Below are positions 21,587 to 30,132 of a DNA stretch of 64,000 bases, one piece after another. Positions within the stretch are counted from its first letter, which is position 1. Every line of letters starts with the position of its first letter. Below the pieces are notes generated by a model that did no database searches, was not told where the DNA came from, and was given only the letters and a program-made list of their open reading frames with translations. Source of the stretch: Candidatus Poribacteria bacterium (GTDB lineage Bacteria; Poribacteria; WGA-4E; WGA-3G); assembly GCA_028824685.1 (NCBI GenBank), contig JAPPCZ010000034.1, positions 62,001 through 126,000 on the forward strand, written 5' to 3'. The position numbers were made by a program, and so were the translations under genes.

Positions 21587-23806
21587 TTATTGATTTGGAT
21601 ATGCCTTCTCCAAATGTCTCGGCATAGGAAAAAAGATTCCTTCGGTTTGTTTAGCAAGAATTGTTTGAAAATCGTTGGGGTCTGGATGTCCCACCACATA
21701 GGCGGTAATGCCTAACGATTGACATAATTCCAGTGCTTGCTCCGCAGGATATTTTCCGGTTGTAGGTTCATCAGTTAAAATAAGCAGAAATCGCCTTGCG
21801 TAAGGGCTAAATTTTACCTCAGGCAGCCCTTCAACAATCGCATCAATAAGATGTTCATCTCCACCAAACGGGTCTTCCATAAGACTTTTTATCAAAACTT
21901 CGTTGAGCGGCATCTGAGATACGACAGCACCATCAACCGCCTTAATAGCATCTTTTGCTTCAGCAAAACGGATAAGCCCAATTCGATATTTTAGCGGAAA
22001 TATTGATAATCTCCCTATGAGCGTGCTTAATCCAAGCATGATTGCTTGCGACTTTCCACCCATACTTCTGCTATAGTCTAACATCACTAAGACATCAACG
22101 ATCGGTTGTTCGCTGCGACTTGCAGCACCTCCTGGTTGTGCCCCAATAGAAACTTTAAGACTATCTTGATCTCTACGGATCGTGTAAATCTGGTGGCTCT
22201 TTTGGTTAGTAAATGTCCATTTATTAGCGGATTGCTTTGTTCGAGCTATAAGATGTGGATTTAGACTCCAGTGTTCTGGATATTCACCTGCATAAACTTT
22301 TAATTTATTTTGTACTTTGCGCATGGCATATATTCGCCCATTGTCGTAGTCCGTAATTATCAGCATATCACTGTTCTGTTTTTCTAAAACCGTTGTATAC
22401 CCGGCGGTGAAAGCATCCGTTTTCAATCCAAGTTCCTTCTCATCAAATTCCTGTTGTATTTTGTTTATAGGTATATCACCTTCTTCAAAAAGCACATCAA
22501 ACTGTAAATCAAGACTGAAATGCAATTTGGCACCGCTGCGCCGAATATCAGTTGCAATATCTCGGAATACTTTGAGAAACTTTTGGTTACCAGCGCGATT
22601 AGCGGGGAGCGCAGCCGGATTATAGGCACTTCCGGGAATTTCTGTCCATACGCCGCCTGTAATTGTAGCTAATTCATGTTGAAAAGGTTCATTGAATCCG
22701 AGGACGTTAACATGAATATCTTCTATTTGAGACTGATCAATCACTTTTGTTCGCACCGTTTCGGAAGCATTTTTCTCTCTCATACTTGTTGTTGCGGGTT
22801 CATCCGTAACCAAGATTAAGTGTCTGTCAGCATCAGCGTGAAAATCCATATAGTTCAACGTGTCTATAATCGCGTCAAGTGCATTTTCATCTCCACTCAG
22901 TTTTACTTTTTGCATGCGACGACGGAGATAACCTACATCAGGTGCAAGCGCGCGGGTTTCAAGTTCTTGTCCACGTTCCCGAACACTGAATTCGGACATG
23001 CCTAAATGATATTCTATGTTAACAAGATCAAATGCATCTGTCATACTAAATAGGTTTTCGGCAACCTGTTGAATGTTATCGCCCATGCTTTTACTTGTAT
23101 CAAGTACAAAGACAACATTGACTTTATCAAGTGTCCGAGTAGCGATAATATGGTCTGCAATCTGTTTGAGTGCTTCGGCAAATGGGTTGGGAGTGTCCTT
23201 GTTGCCTTTTCCTTTCCCCTTCCCACTTTCATCATCTCCTCCCTGTCCAATCCCCTCACCGATAGCAATTTCGGCAGTTCCCGTTGATTCAAGTCTGTTA
23301 AATCCGCTTTCACCATCGCCTTTGACTCGTTGCCGCAGACTCTCTTTTCCCGCGCCAGATGTTATTTCAAAGGGACTTGTTACAGTTTTGGCAAGCGCTG
23401 ATGTTCGACTATTCAACTGCTCCGCTTGTGTTGTCAACTCAGGTAACTCTGTCGCTGTTTTTGATACCTCTTCTGTAGCACTATGCATCAGCACCTTTTC
23501 AGAAGGGCGAACGGTTTCATCAAATAAATTGGAAGAAGCAGCTAAGGCTACATGTCTCGGCTGTCCTGAAGCCGATGATTTCGTCTGTTTTGGGGTATGC
23601 AACTGTTTGGGGGGAGGCCGTTTAAGTTGGCGCCTCTGTTTTGTCGGGTCCTTCATATCTATAAATTCCACGCCGACAACATCTTCAGAGTAATAAGCAA
23701 CTCGTGTATAATAGAAAATGGTTAAGACAAGTGCGAAGCAGAGATGTATAATCCCGGCAATCAGGCAGGCATTCAGTGAACGTTGTTTTCTTTCAAAGCG
23801 ATTCAT
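21587..23806 (-). CDS. membrane-anchored protein with two VWA domains
   Basis: MIDAS motifs FVLDTSKSMGDN and VMLDYSRSMGGK; N-terminal TM and TonB-like GVEFIDMKDPTKQRRQLKRPPPKQ. Confidence 0.8.
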   Translation of the reverse strand: MNRFERKQRSLNACLIAGIIHLCFALVLTIFYYTRVAYYSEDVVGVEFIDMKDPTKQRRQLKRPPPKQLHTPKQTKSSASGQPRHVALAASSNLFDETVRPSEKVLMHSATEEVSKTATELPELTTQAEQLNSRTSALAKTVTSPFEITSGAGKESLRQRVKGDGESGFNRLESTGTAEIAIGEGIGQGGDDESGKGKGKGNKDTPNPFAEALKQIADHIIATRTLDKVNVVFVLDTSKSMGDNIQQVAENLFSMTDAFDLVNIEYHLGMSEFSVRERGQELETRALAPDVGYLRRRMQKVKLSGDENALDAIIDTLNYMDFHADADRHLILVTDEPATTSMREKNASETVRTKVIDQSQIEDIHVNVLGFNEPFQHELATITGGVWTEIPGSAYNPAALPANRAGNQKFLKVFRDIATDIRRSGAKLHFSLDLQFDVLFEEGDIPINKIQQEFDEKELGLKTDAFTAGYTTVLEKQNSDMLIITDYDNGRIYAMRKVQNKLKVYAGEYPEHWSLNPHLIARTKQSANKWTFTNQKSHQIYTIRRDQDSLKVSIGAQPGGAASRSEQPIVDVLVMLDYSRSMGGKSQAIMLGLSTLIGRLSIFPLKYRIGLIRFAEAKDAIKAVDGAVVSQMPLNEVLIKSLMEDPFGGDEHLIDAIVEGLPEVKFSPYARRFLLILTDEPTTGKYPAEQALELCQSLGITAYVVGHPDPNDFQTILAKQTEGIFFPMPRHLEKAYPNQ

Positions 23807-24419
23807 GATGTTGTCTCCTGAGTTTTCTAATCCGATGATTGCTTTTCTTTTATCGTTGGGAAACTGATATTATGATTATATCAGATATTGTTGCTAATTT
23901 CAAGGAAGTTACACATTACAGATGTGTAAAGTTTTTAGCGAACCCTCACACCTTTTTTGTAGGGATAAGCTCTGTGCCCGAACTACAATAGAAGGTCCGA
24001 TAGACGTTTCATAAATTTAGTTTATGTGATAAATATTACACACCTGTTTGAAGAAAAGAAACAGTAATTTCATTACTGATTATTTTATAATCAGAATAGT
24101 AGCAAATACGATGCCAATTGCAGAAACATCTGCAGTGTAGAACCATCGCAAATTCCGTCAACAATAGCAAGAAAATATAGCTATAAAATGAACATCGTTG
24201 TGTATAATTTGAACATTCAACCAAATTTTTCACACACCCACATATTAGCTCAAAAGGGTGTGTAAAGTTTTTGACAAATGGGTGAAAATCTACTATTTCT
24301 GTACATCTGTCGCCCCGCGAATCAACGCCAAATGCGCTTTTGGCATTTGGGGGGTGCGGTTAGGAAACCGCACCATAGGCATCAATTTAGTGTGTAAATT
24401 AGAGGATTTGTCCTGTCTT

Positions 24420-24481
24420 AGCGTAGCACAAACTTTTAGTTTGTGTTTCAAAGGGACGCAAACTAAAAGTTTGCGCTACAA
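24420..24481. repeat. repeat D (REP-like) pair
   Basis: gcgtagcacaaacttttagtttgtgtttcaaagggacgcaaactaaaagtttgcgctaca. Confidence 0.65.
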
Positions 24482-24777
24482 AGAGCAGTCAACACTCTTG
24501 GAAATCCGATGATCGTGAAAATCTTGGTTCAGACAATCCGTTATTCAAACGAGAAAAACAGATACATGTTCTTAAATTGACGCCTATGTGTATGTCAGAA
24601 TACGCGTATGGTATTCTGAATTGGTTAGGAAACCGCACCTACCGTTCTGAATGTAAGAGGCGCAATGAATTGCGCGACTACAAACGGTTTATTCTTTAAA
24701 AGAAGTTATTTTTGAGAAATGGTGTAAGGTCGTGATCGCGGTGATTGCCATTCCTGCGATTGGAATTCGTTACAACT

Positions 24778-25129
24778 GAAAGTATACCGTACGGTATACT
24801 TTTTTATACCACGGTATACTTTTGAAAATCGCTCTAAACCCAGTATGTTATTAGGTTTAGAGCGATTTTTCCGTTGTTGCACTTTTTTTGCAATTATGAC
24901 TTGGACAACTTTCACGATTTTTCAATATTATGGCTAAATTGGTATAATTTTGAGCAACATTCTCTCGTTTTTGTTTTAGTTTAGATTTGTGTGCTGGCTG
25001 TATTTGTGTTTGGGGTGTGGTTGTGTTTTCATATTGATATTATACTCGGTTATTGGTGATGGTCAGCAGTTTTTGTGGTATTCGGAACAATAGATATCCA
25101 ATATATAGACAATAAGTTTGCAGGAAAAG
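24778..25129 (-). repeat. dispersed element F, copy 3 (inverted)
   Basis: agtataccgtacggtatacttttttataccacggtatactt at one end, caatagatatccaatatatagacaataagtttgcaggaaaag at the other. Confidence 0.6.
24824..24872. terminator. strong hairpin with T-tract
   Basis: gaaaatcgctctaaacc ... ggtttagagcgattttt. Confidence 0.55.
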
Positions 25130-25299
25130 TTGGGTGTTGACGTGTTATTTTGCATTTCGGTAAAGGTGGGAATTATTGGAGAATTGAATGGCTCTGCTCT
25201 TTACATATCACTGTTTCTACAAAAACTTTACACACCCACCTTGACACATACTACCGGTTACGCTATAATCAAATTATCATTGAATCACCGGAGGAACCC

Positions 25300-25890
25300 A
25301 TGGCAACTTCTGCAGCACAAACATACCTCACACCTGAAGAATATATTACTTTAGAACGCAAAGCGATACCTGACGCAGAAACGGTTAGAAGTGAATACGT
25401 TAAGGGTAAAATAATCGCAATGTCCGGGGCAAGTCGCGCGCATAATCTTATTACGATGAATATATCCACCATGCTCCATATCAATTTAAAGGGTCGAGGC
25501 TGCGAAACTTATGCAAACGAAATGCGGGTAAGCACACCCAGCACTTCATCCTATTTCTACCCCGATGTTGTTGTCGTTTGTGAAGAACCACGTTTTGAAG
25601 ACGATGTCTTTGATATACTCCTCAATCCGATTATTCTTATAGAAGTTTTGTCACCTTCAACAGAGGCTTATGACCGCGGTGAAAAATTTATGCACTACCG
25701 AGAGCTTCCATCTTTACAGGAATACGTCCTTGTTGCACAAGACAAAATTTGTGTTGAACGCTTCAGCAGGCAAGAGAACAATTGGATTCTCACCGATTTT
25801 CAAAACCTTGAAGAACGCCTATCACTTATTTCAATCCAATCTGAACTCCCTCTGCATGAAATTTATGATCGCGTGATATTTCCTGAGTAA
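25300..25890 (+). CDS. Uma2 family (DUF820) endonuclease-fold protein
   Basis: YLTPEEYITLERKAIPDAETVRSEYVKGKIIAMSGASRAHNLI ... YPDVVVVCEEPRF ... ILIEVLSPSTEAYDRGEKF; start at ATG following gaggaaccc. Confidence 0.85.
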   Translation: MATSAAQTYLTPEEYITLERKAIPDAETVRSEYVKGKIIAMSGASRAHNLITMNISTMLHINLKGRGCETYANEMRVSTPSTSSYFYPDVVVVCEEPRFEDDVFDILLNPIILIEVLSPSTEAYDRGEKFMHYRELPSLQEYVLVAQDKICVERFSRQENNWILTDFQNLEERLSLISIQSELPLHEIYDRVIFPE

Positions 25891-25904
25891 AACACAGGTG
25901 GACT

Positions 25905-27872
25905 GTGAAAGATACTACATTTATGCCAAAACAAAACTTCAACGAAAAACTAATCGCACTCCTCAAAACCAATCCCGACTTTGTTGACGAATCAGACGAA
26001 CTCCTCCCCGCCGCAGTCAAAGACCACGCATGGCAACTTGACCACAACCTCATCAAATTGTTGCTGTCCGACCCAGAAATAAAAGAAACCTTCTTTGACG
26101 AAATTGACGGACATTGGGTTTTTAACCACAACACCTTCATTGACTACATCACCGCAAAAAACTTCCTTGCCAATTCCTACACCCAATTCCGCAACAAAAT
26201 CGGTTTGAACATTGACGGTAAATTTCTGCGCGAACGCGGCGAAGTATCACTCGTTTGGCCCTACAAAGATTGTGTGCTTGAAGGTGGACAGACAAAGGAA
26301 GAAGAAAAACGCAAAGAGATATTCTTCAACGAAATCCTTGCACAAGACGAAATCAATCGGATGTTTGATCCGAAAGTGCTTACCAACTGGAAACGTCACA
26401 CCGCCGCAGGTGAACAAGAGGTAACAGAAATTCAACGGGATGACAACGGCACGGTCCGCGAAAACCTTATCATCAAGGGTAATAACCTCATCGCACTCCA
26501 CACCCTCAAACAGCAGTTCCGTGGACAAGTCAAACTGATTTACATTGATCCTCCGTATAATACTGGAAGTGATAGTTTCGGATATAACAACAATTTTAAT
26601 CATTCCAGTTGGTTGACGTTTATGAAAAATCGGTTGGAAATTTCACGTTCCTTGTTAAAGGATGATGGCATAATCTTTATTCATATTGATGATCACGAAA
26701 TGCACTATTTGAAAATCGTTGCTGATGATATATTTGGATACGACAACTTCATCGCAACTGTCCCGAGAAAAACACGCCATGGAAGAAATAACGTTCCATA
26801 CAATCTATCACAGGATTTTGACTGGATGTTGATGTATACTAACAAAGCATCAAAAAATGTAGATCTATTCCAACGAACTATTTCACGCAAATATCATCAG
26901 TCACCTGACTATCCAAATGATGAATGGAGATTAAGTGACATTACAGTTCAAGCTACAATTAATGATCGTCCAAATTGCAATTACACTCTGATTAATCCGA
27001 AAAATGGACAAGAATTTCCTGTAAACCCTGATCGTTGTTGGGGTTTTCCCAAAGAATCTTTTCAGGAAAACTATGATCAAGGAAAAATTGTTTTTCCTGG
27101 TGACTATGACTTTCTAAATATAAAACAACCAGCAATGCGAGTTTTTAAATCTGAAGAAATTGAGAAAAAAGGTGAAGATTATGATAAAGCGTCAGTCTCA
27201 TCAGCTTTTCTCAATCAAGCAATGGATGAATTACTAAATAGTATGATAACCAGTGAAGGGACTGATGAAATTTTAGAACTCTTTGGAAGAAAAGTATTCT
27301 CTTTTCCTAAAAATGAACTTCTCATGCAGCGTATAATTGAATATACCACAATGGAAGAAGATATTATTTTAGATTATCATTTAGGTTCTGGTACAACTGC
27401 TGCTGTTGCCCACAAGATGGGTAGACAATACATCGGAATTGAGCAAATGGATTACGTCAAAACTATCCCCGTTGAACGTCTTGACAAAGTAATTAGAGGA
27501 GAACAAGGGGGAATATCTGAATCCATCAATTGGCGAGGTGGTGGTGATTTCATCTATTGCGAACTCATGCAATACAACCAGGTTTATGTGGACAAAATCC
27601 AAGCCGCACAATCCTCCGCAGAGCTTGTCACACTCTGGTTAGACATCGCTAAAAACTCTTTCCTGAACTGGTATGTCAACGCAGAAACACCCGAAGAAGC
27701 GATAAACGATTTCAAAACTATTGATGACCTTGAAGCACAAAAATATTTATTGGTAGAACTGTTGGATAAGAATCAACTCTATGTCAATCTCTCGGAAATA
27801 GAGGATGCGGATTTTGCGGTGAGTGCGGAGGATAAAGTGTTGAATGAAAAGTTTTATGGAGATTCTGACTAA
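25905..27872 (+). CDS. Type III restriction-modification DNA methyltransferase (Mod-like)
   Basis: LIYIDPPYNTGSDSFGYNNNFNHSSWLTFMKNRLEISRSLLKDDGIIFIHIDDHE; ILDYHLGSGTTAAVAHKMGRQYIGIEQ. Confidence 0.85.
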   Translation: MKDTTFMPKQNFNEKLIALLKTNPDFVDESDELLPAAVKDHAWQLDHNLIKLLLSDPEIKETFFDEIDGHWVFNHNTFIDYITAKNFLANSYTQFRNKIGLNIDGKFLRERGEVSLVWPYKDCVLEGGQTKEEEKRKEIFFNEILAQDEINRMFDPKVLTNWKRHTAAGEQEVTEIQRDDNGTVRENLIIKGNNLIALHTLKQQFRGQVKLIYIDPPYNTGSDSFGYNNNFNHSSWLTFMKNRLEISRSLLKDDGIIFIHIDDHEMHYLKIVADDIFGYDNFIATVPRKTRHGRNNVPYNLSQDFDWMLMYTNKASKNVDLFQRTISRKYHQSPDYPNDEWRLSDITVQATINDRPNCNYTLINPKNGQEFPVNPDRCWGFPKESFQENYDQGKIVFPGDYDFLNIKQPAMRVFKSEEIEKKGEDYDKASVSSAFLNQAMDELLNSMITSEGTDEILELFGRKVFSFPKNELLMQRIIEYTTMEEDIILDYHLGSGTTAAVAHKMGRQYIGIEQMDYVKTIPVERLDKVIRGEQGGISESINWRGGGDFIYCELMQYNQVYVDKIQAAQSSAELVTLWLDIAKNSFLNWYVNAETPEEAINDFKTIDDLEAQKYLLVELLDKNQLYVNLSEIEDADFAVSAEDKVLNEKFYGDSD

Positions 27873-27899
27873 ATAATCATATTGAAAGGAAATAAGAAA

Positions 27900-29309
27900 A
27901 TGAAGTTGGAAACAAAACAAGAATTAGAACAATTACTACATGAAGCAATAGTGCATTTAAAAATAAATAATGCTGAATTTGTGGAACCTATTACTGTTGA
28001 AACTTATAAAGAAAATCTCCAATCTCTTCGGAAACACTATCGACCTGATTTGGCCAGTCAGATGTCATTTTATCATCTTGATATACAAAATGAAGTTATA
28101 AAGTCAAAACTCCTGGATTTCATAAATGTGCATTTAAAAGATTATATAAATAAAGAAGAAAACTTGATACAACCTGCCAGTTATGGCATAGGTAACGGGG
28201 GAAGTCTGTCTGGGCAGCCCGTTGAGATGTTGTTAACAAAACTCTTGCAAATTGCTCTTGCAAGCAAAGTAAAAAGAGCGTTAGAGGCTTTTGAAAAAAC
28301 CGTTTCAGAAACCAAAGGATCATTTAAACGGATTATACTTCTTCAAGGACCTACTACCAAAATTCAAGACATACATAAGTTAACAGAAATACAAATCTGT
28401 GAAGGAATACGATTTGTTTGTCTTCCTAATGTGCCTCAAAAGTTACCTCCTTACTTGTTTGCTGGTGGATTTAGCAGTTTAATGCTTCGGTCACACCCAG
28501 GCATTTTTAGTCTGAAGACAATTATAGTAATTGATTGTGAGGTGTCCCCTCTATTCATCGCACCTAAATTTGGTGATCCTACTGTTAACTCTGATGGGTC
28601 TAAGTCTATTAGTCCTGTGAAAGATGCATATCCATTTCAAATTAAAATCAAAAGCACAGAGTATCCAGATTTTGATGTAGATATATTTTGCCAAGCTATA
28701 TCCTTAACTTGTAATTTCCCATGTGAGTCTATTCTCACCTGGGGATACATAGATACTGATGAAATATATAGTGTAAGAGGTACTGGTTTAGTTCCTACTG
28801 CAAGGTGCGTTTTACCAAACGAACCTGTCAGTTCCAACGGAATCTCGGAGACTCAGATACCCCAAATTAAACGTCTTTATGAAAACTTGGCCAAACTAAA
28901 TAAAGACACTCGGGAAAAATTGCAGATACCGATTGATAGATGGATAAAGTCCAAAACATCACAAACTGCAGTTGATAAGATTATTGACTTAGGAATAGCC
29001 TTTGAAGCTCTCTATTTATCAGAGACAGATTACAACCGTGAAATACGTTTTAGATTTAGTCTTCATGCTGCTTGGCACTTGGGAAAAGATAAGGCACATC
29101 GAGAAGAATTAATGAAGGAATTTAAAACAATATATGATTGGCGTTCCAAGGTTGTTCATACAGGGAAACTGTCCAAGAAAGCGGAGAATGTAGCACAAGA
29201 GTTCATAACAAACGCCCAGAACTTATGTCGGGACTCAATACTGAAGATTCTTGAAGACGGGAAATTCCCCGATTGGAACGACTTGATACTCGGTGAAGAG
29301 TCTTCGTAG
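27900..29309 (+). CDS. HEPN-domain (ApeA-like) predicted ribonuclease encoded within the Type III R-M locus
   Basis: C-terminal IDLGIAFEALYL...LHAAWHLG...EFKTIYDWRSKVVHTGKL containing Rx4H (RSKVVH); stop codon lies in a repeat D copy. Confidence 0.6.
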   Translation: MKLETKQELEQLLHEAIVHLKINNAEFVEPITVETYKENLQSLRKHYRPDLASQMSFYHLDIQNEVIKSKLLDFINVHLKDYINKEENLIQPASYGIGNGGSLSGQPVEMLLTKLLQIALASKVKRALEAFEKTVSETKGSFKRIILLQGPTTKIQDIHKLTEIQICEGIRFVCLPNVPQKLPPYLFAGGFSSLMLRSHPGIFSLKTIIVIDCEVSPLFIAPKFGDPTVNSDGSKSISPVKDAYPFQIKIKSTEYPDFDVDIFCQAISLTCNFPCESILTWGYIDTDEIYSVRGTGLVPTARCVLPNEPVSSNGISETQIPQIKRLYENLAKLNKDTREKLQIPIDRWIKSKTSQTAVDKIIDLGIAFEALYLSETDYNREIRFRFSLHAAWHLGKDKAHREELMKEFKTIYDWRSKVVHTGKLSKKAENVAQEFITNAQNLCRDSILKILEDGKFPDWNDLILGEESS

Positions 29310-29334
29310 CGCAAACTAAAAGTTTGTGCTACAA
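29305..29334. repeat. repeat D at HEPN gene stop / RAYT 5' side
   Basis: cgtagcgcaaactaaaagtttgtgctacaa. Confidence 0.7.
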
Positions 29335-29347
29335 TTTCGGATGAATA

Positions 29348-30067
29348 GTGAATCACTTTGACTACAAACCTTTCTACCGTCGCAACTTGCCGCATATACA
29401 ACCACCAGGAGCAACTTTCTTTGTCACGTTCCACCTCGCGGGTTCCTTACCACGGAATGTCCTGAAGCAGTGGAAAGCAGAAAAATCCCATTTCCTCAAG
29501 CTGCAAAAAAACTCTCGTTTGGCAACAACAGACGGTGAGACAATTGAGCAAAAACGTGAATGGGAACAGCAGTGGTTCAGAAAATTTGAAAAAACGTTAG
29601 ATGATGCACAAAATGGACCTGTATGGCTCAAAGATGATCGGATTGCTAAACAAGTGGCGGATAGTATGCACCATTTAGATGGAAAAGCGTATCGCTTGGA
29701 CGCTTACTGTATCATGGTAAATCACGTTCATATTGTCTTTACACCACTTCCAATACAATCCTCGGATGTAGCGCAAACTGTCGGTTTGCCTGCCAATAAT
29801 AATGATGCACAAACTAAAAGTTTGTGCTACCATACACTTTCTTCCATTATGCAATCACTCAAAGGTTATACAGCAAGAAAAGCTAATCACATATTAGGGC
29901 GAAGCGGCACATTCTGGCAGCATGAAAGTTACGATCATTGTGTGCGAAATTCAGGCGAATTGAAACGGATTATAAGTTATGTTCTTAATAATCCTGTTAA
30001 GGCTGGCTTGGTGGAAGACTGGGAAAAGTGGCAGTGGAGTTATTACAGACAAGGGCTCTTACCGTAG
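29348..30067 (+). CDS. REP-associated tyrosine transposase (RAYT, Y1/HUH)
   Basis: YCIMVNHVHIVFTPL (HUH), GRSGTFWQHESYDHCVRNSGELKRIISYVLNNPVKAGLVEDWEKWQWSYY; flanked by palindromic repeats. Confidence 0.85.
   Translation: MNHFDYKPFYRRNLPHIQPPGATFFVTFHLAGSLPRNVLKQWKAEKSHFLKLQKNSRLATTDGETIEQKREWEQQWFRKFEKTLDDAQNGPVWLKDDRIAKQVADSMHHLDGKAYRLDAYCIMVNHVHIVFTPLPIQSSDVAQTVGLPANNNDAQTKSLCYHTLSSIMQSLKGYTARKANHILGRSGTFWQHESYDHCVRNSGELKRIISYVLNNPVKAGLVEDWEKWQWSYYRQGLLP
29768..29842. repeat. repeat D copies within the RAYT ORF
   Basis: gtagcgcaaactgtcggtttgcctgcc...gatgcacaaactaaaagtttgtgctac. Confidence 0.6.
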
Positions 30068-30119
30068 CGCAAACTTTTAGTTTGCGTTGAAAATGCACAA
30101 ACTAAAGTTTGTGCTACAA
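30064..30119. repeat. repeat D pair at RAYT stop
   Basis: gtagcgcaaacttttagtttgcgttgaaaatgcacaaactaaagtttgtgctacaa. Confidence 0.7.
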
Positions 30120-30132
30120 CACAATTACTTTT

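Noticed and set aside
23073-23693. 206-aa plus-strand ORF
   Set aside because: Antisense to the well-supported VWA protein; no recognisable domain.
24258-24512. 84-aa ORF
   Set aside because: Made of translated repeats C and D (e.g. SVAQTFSLCFKGTQTKSLRYKEQ); not a gene.
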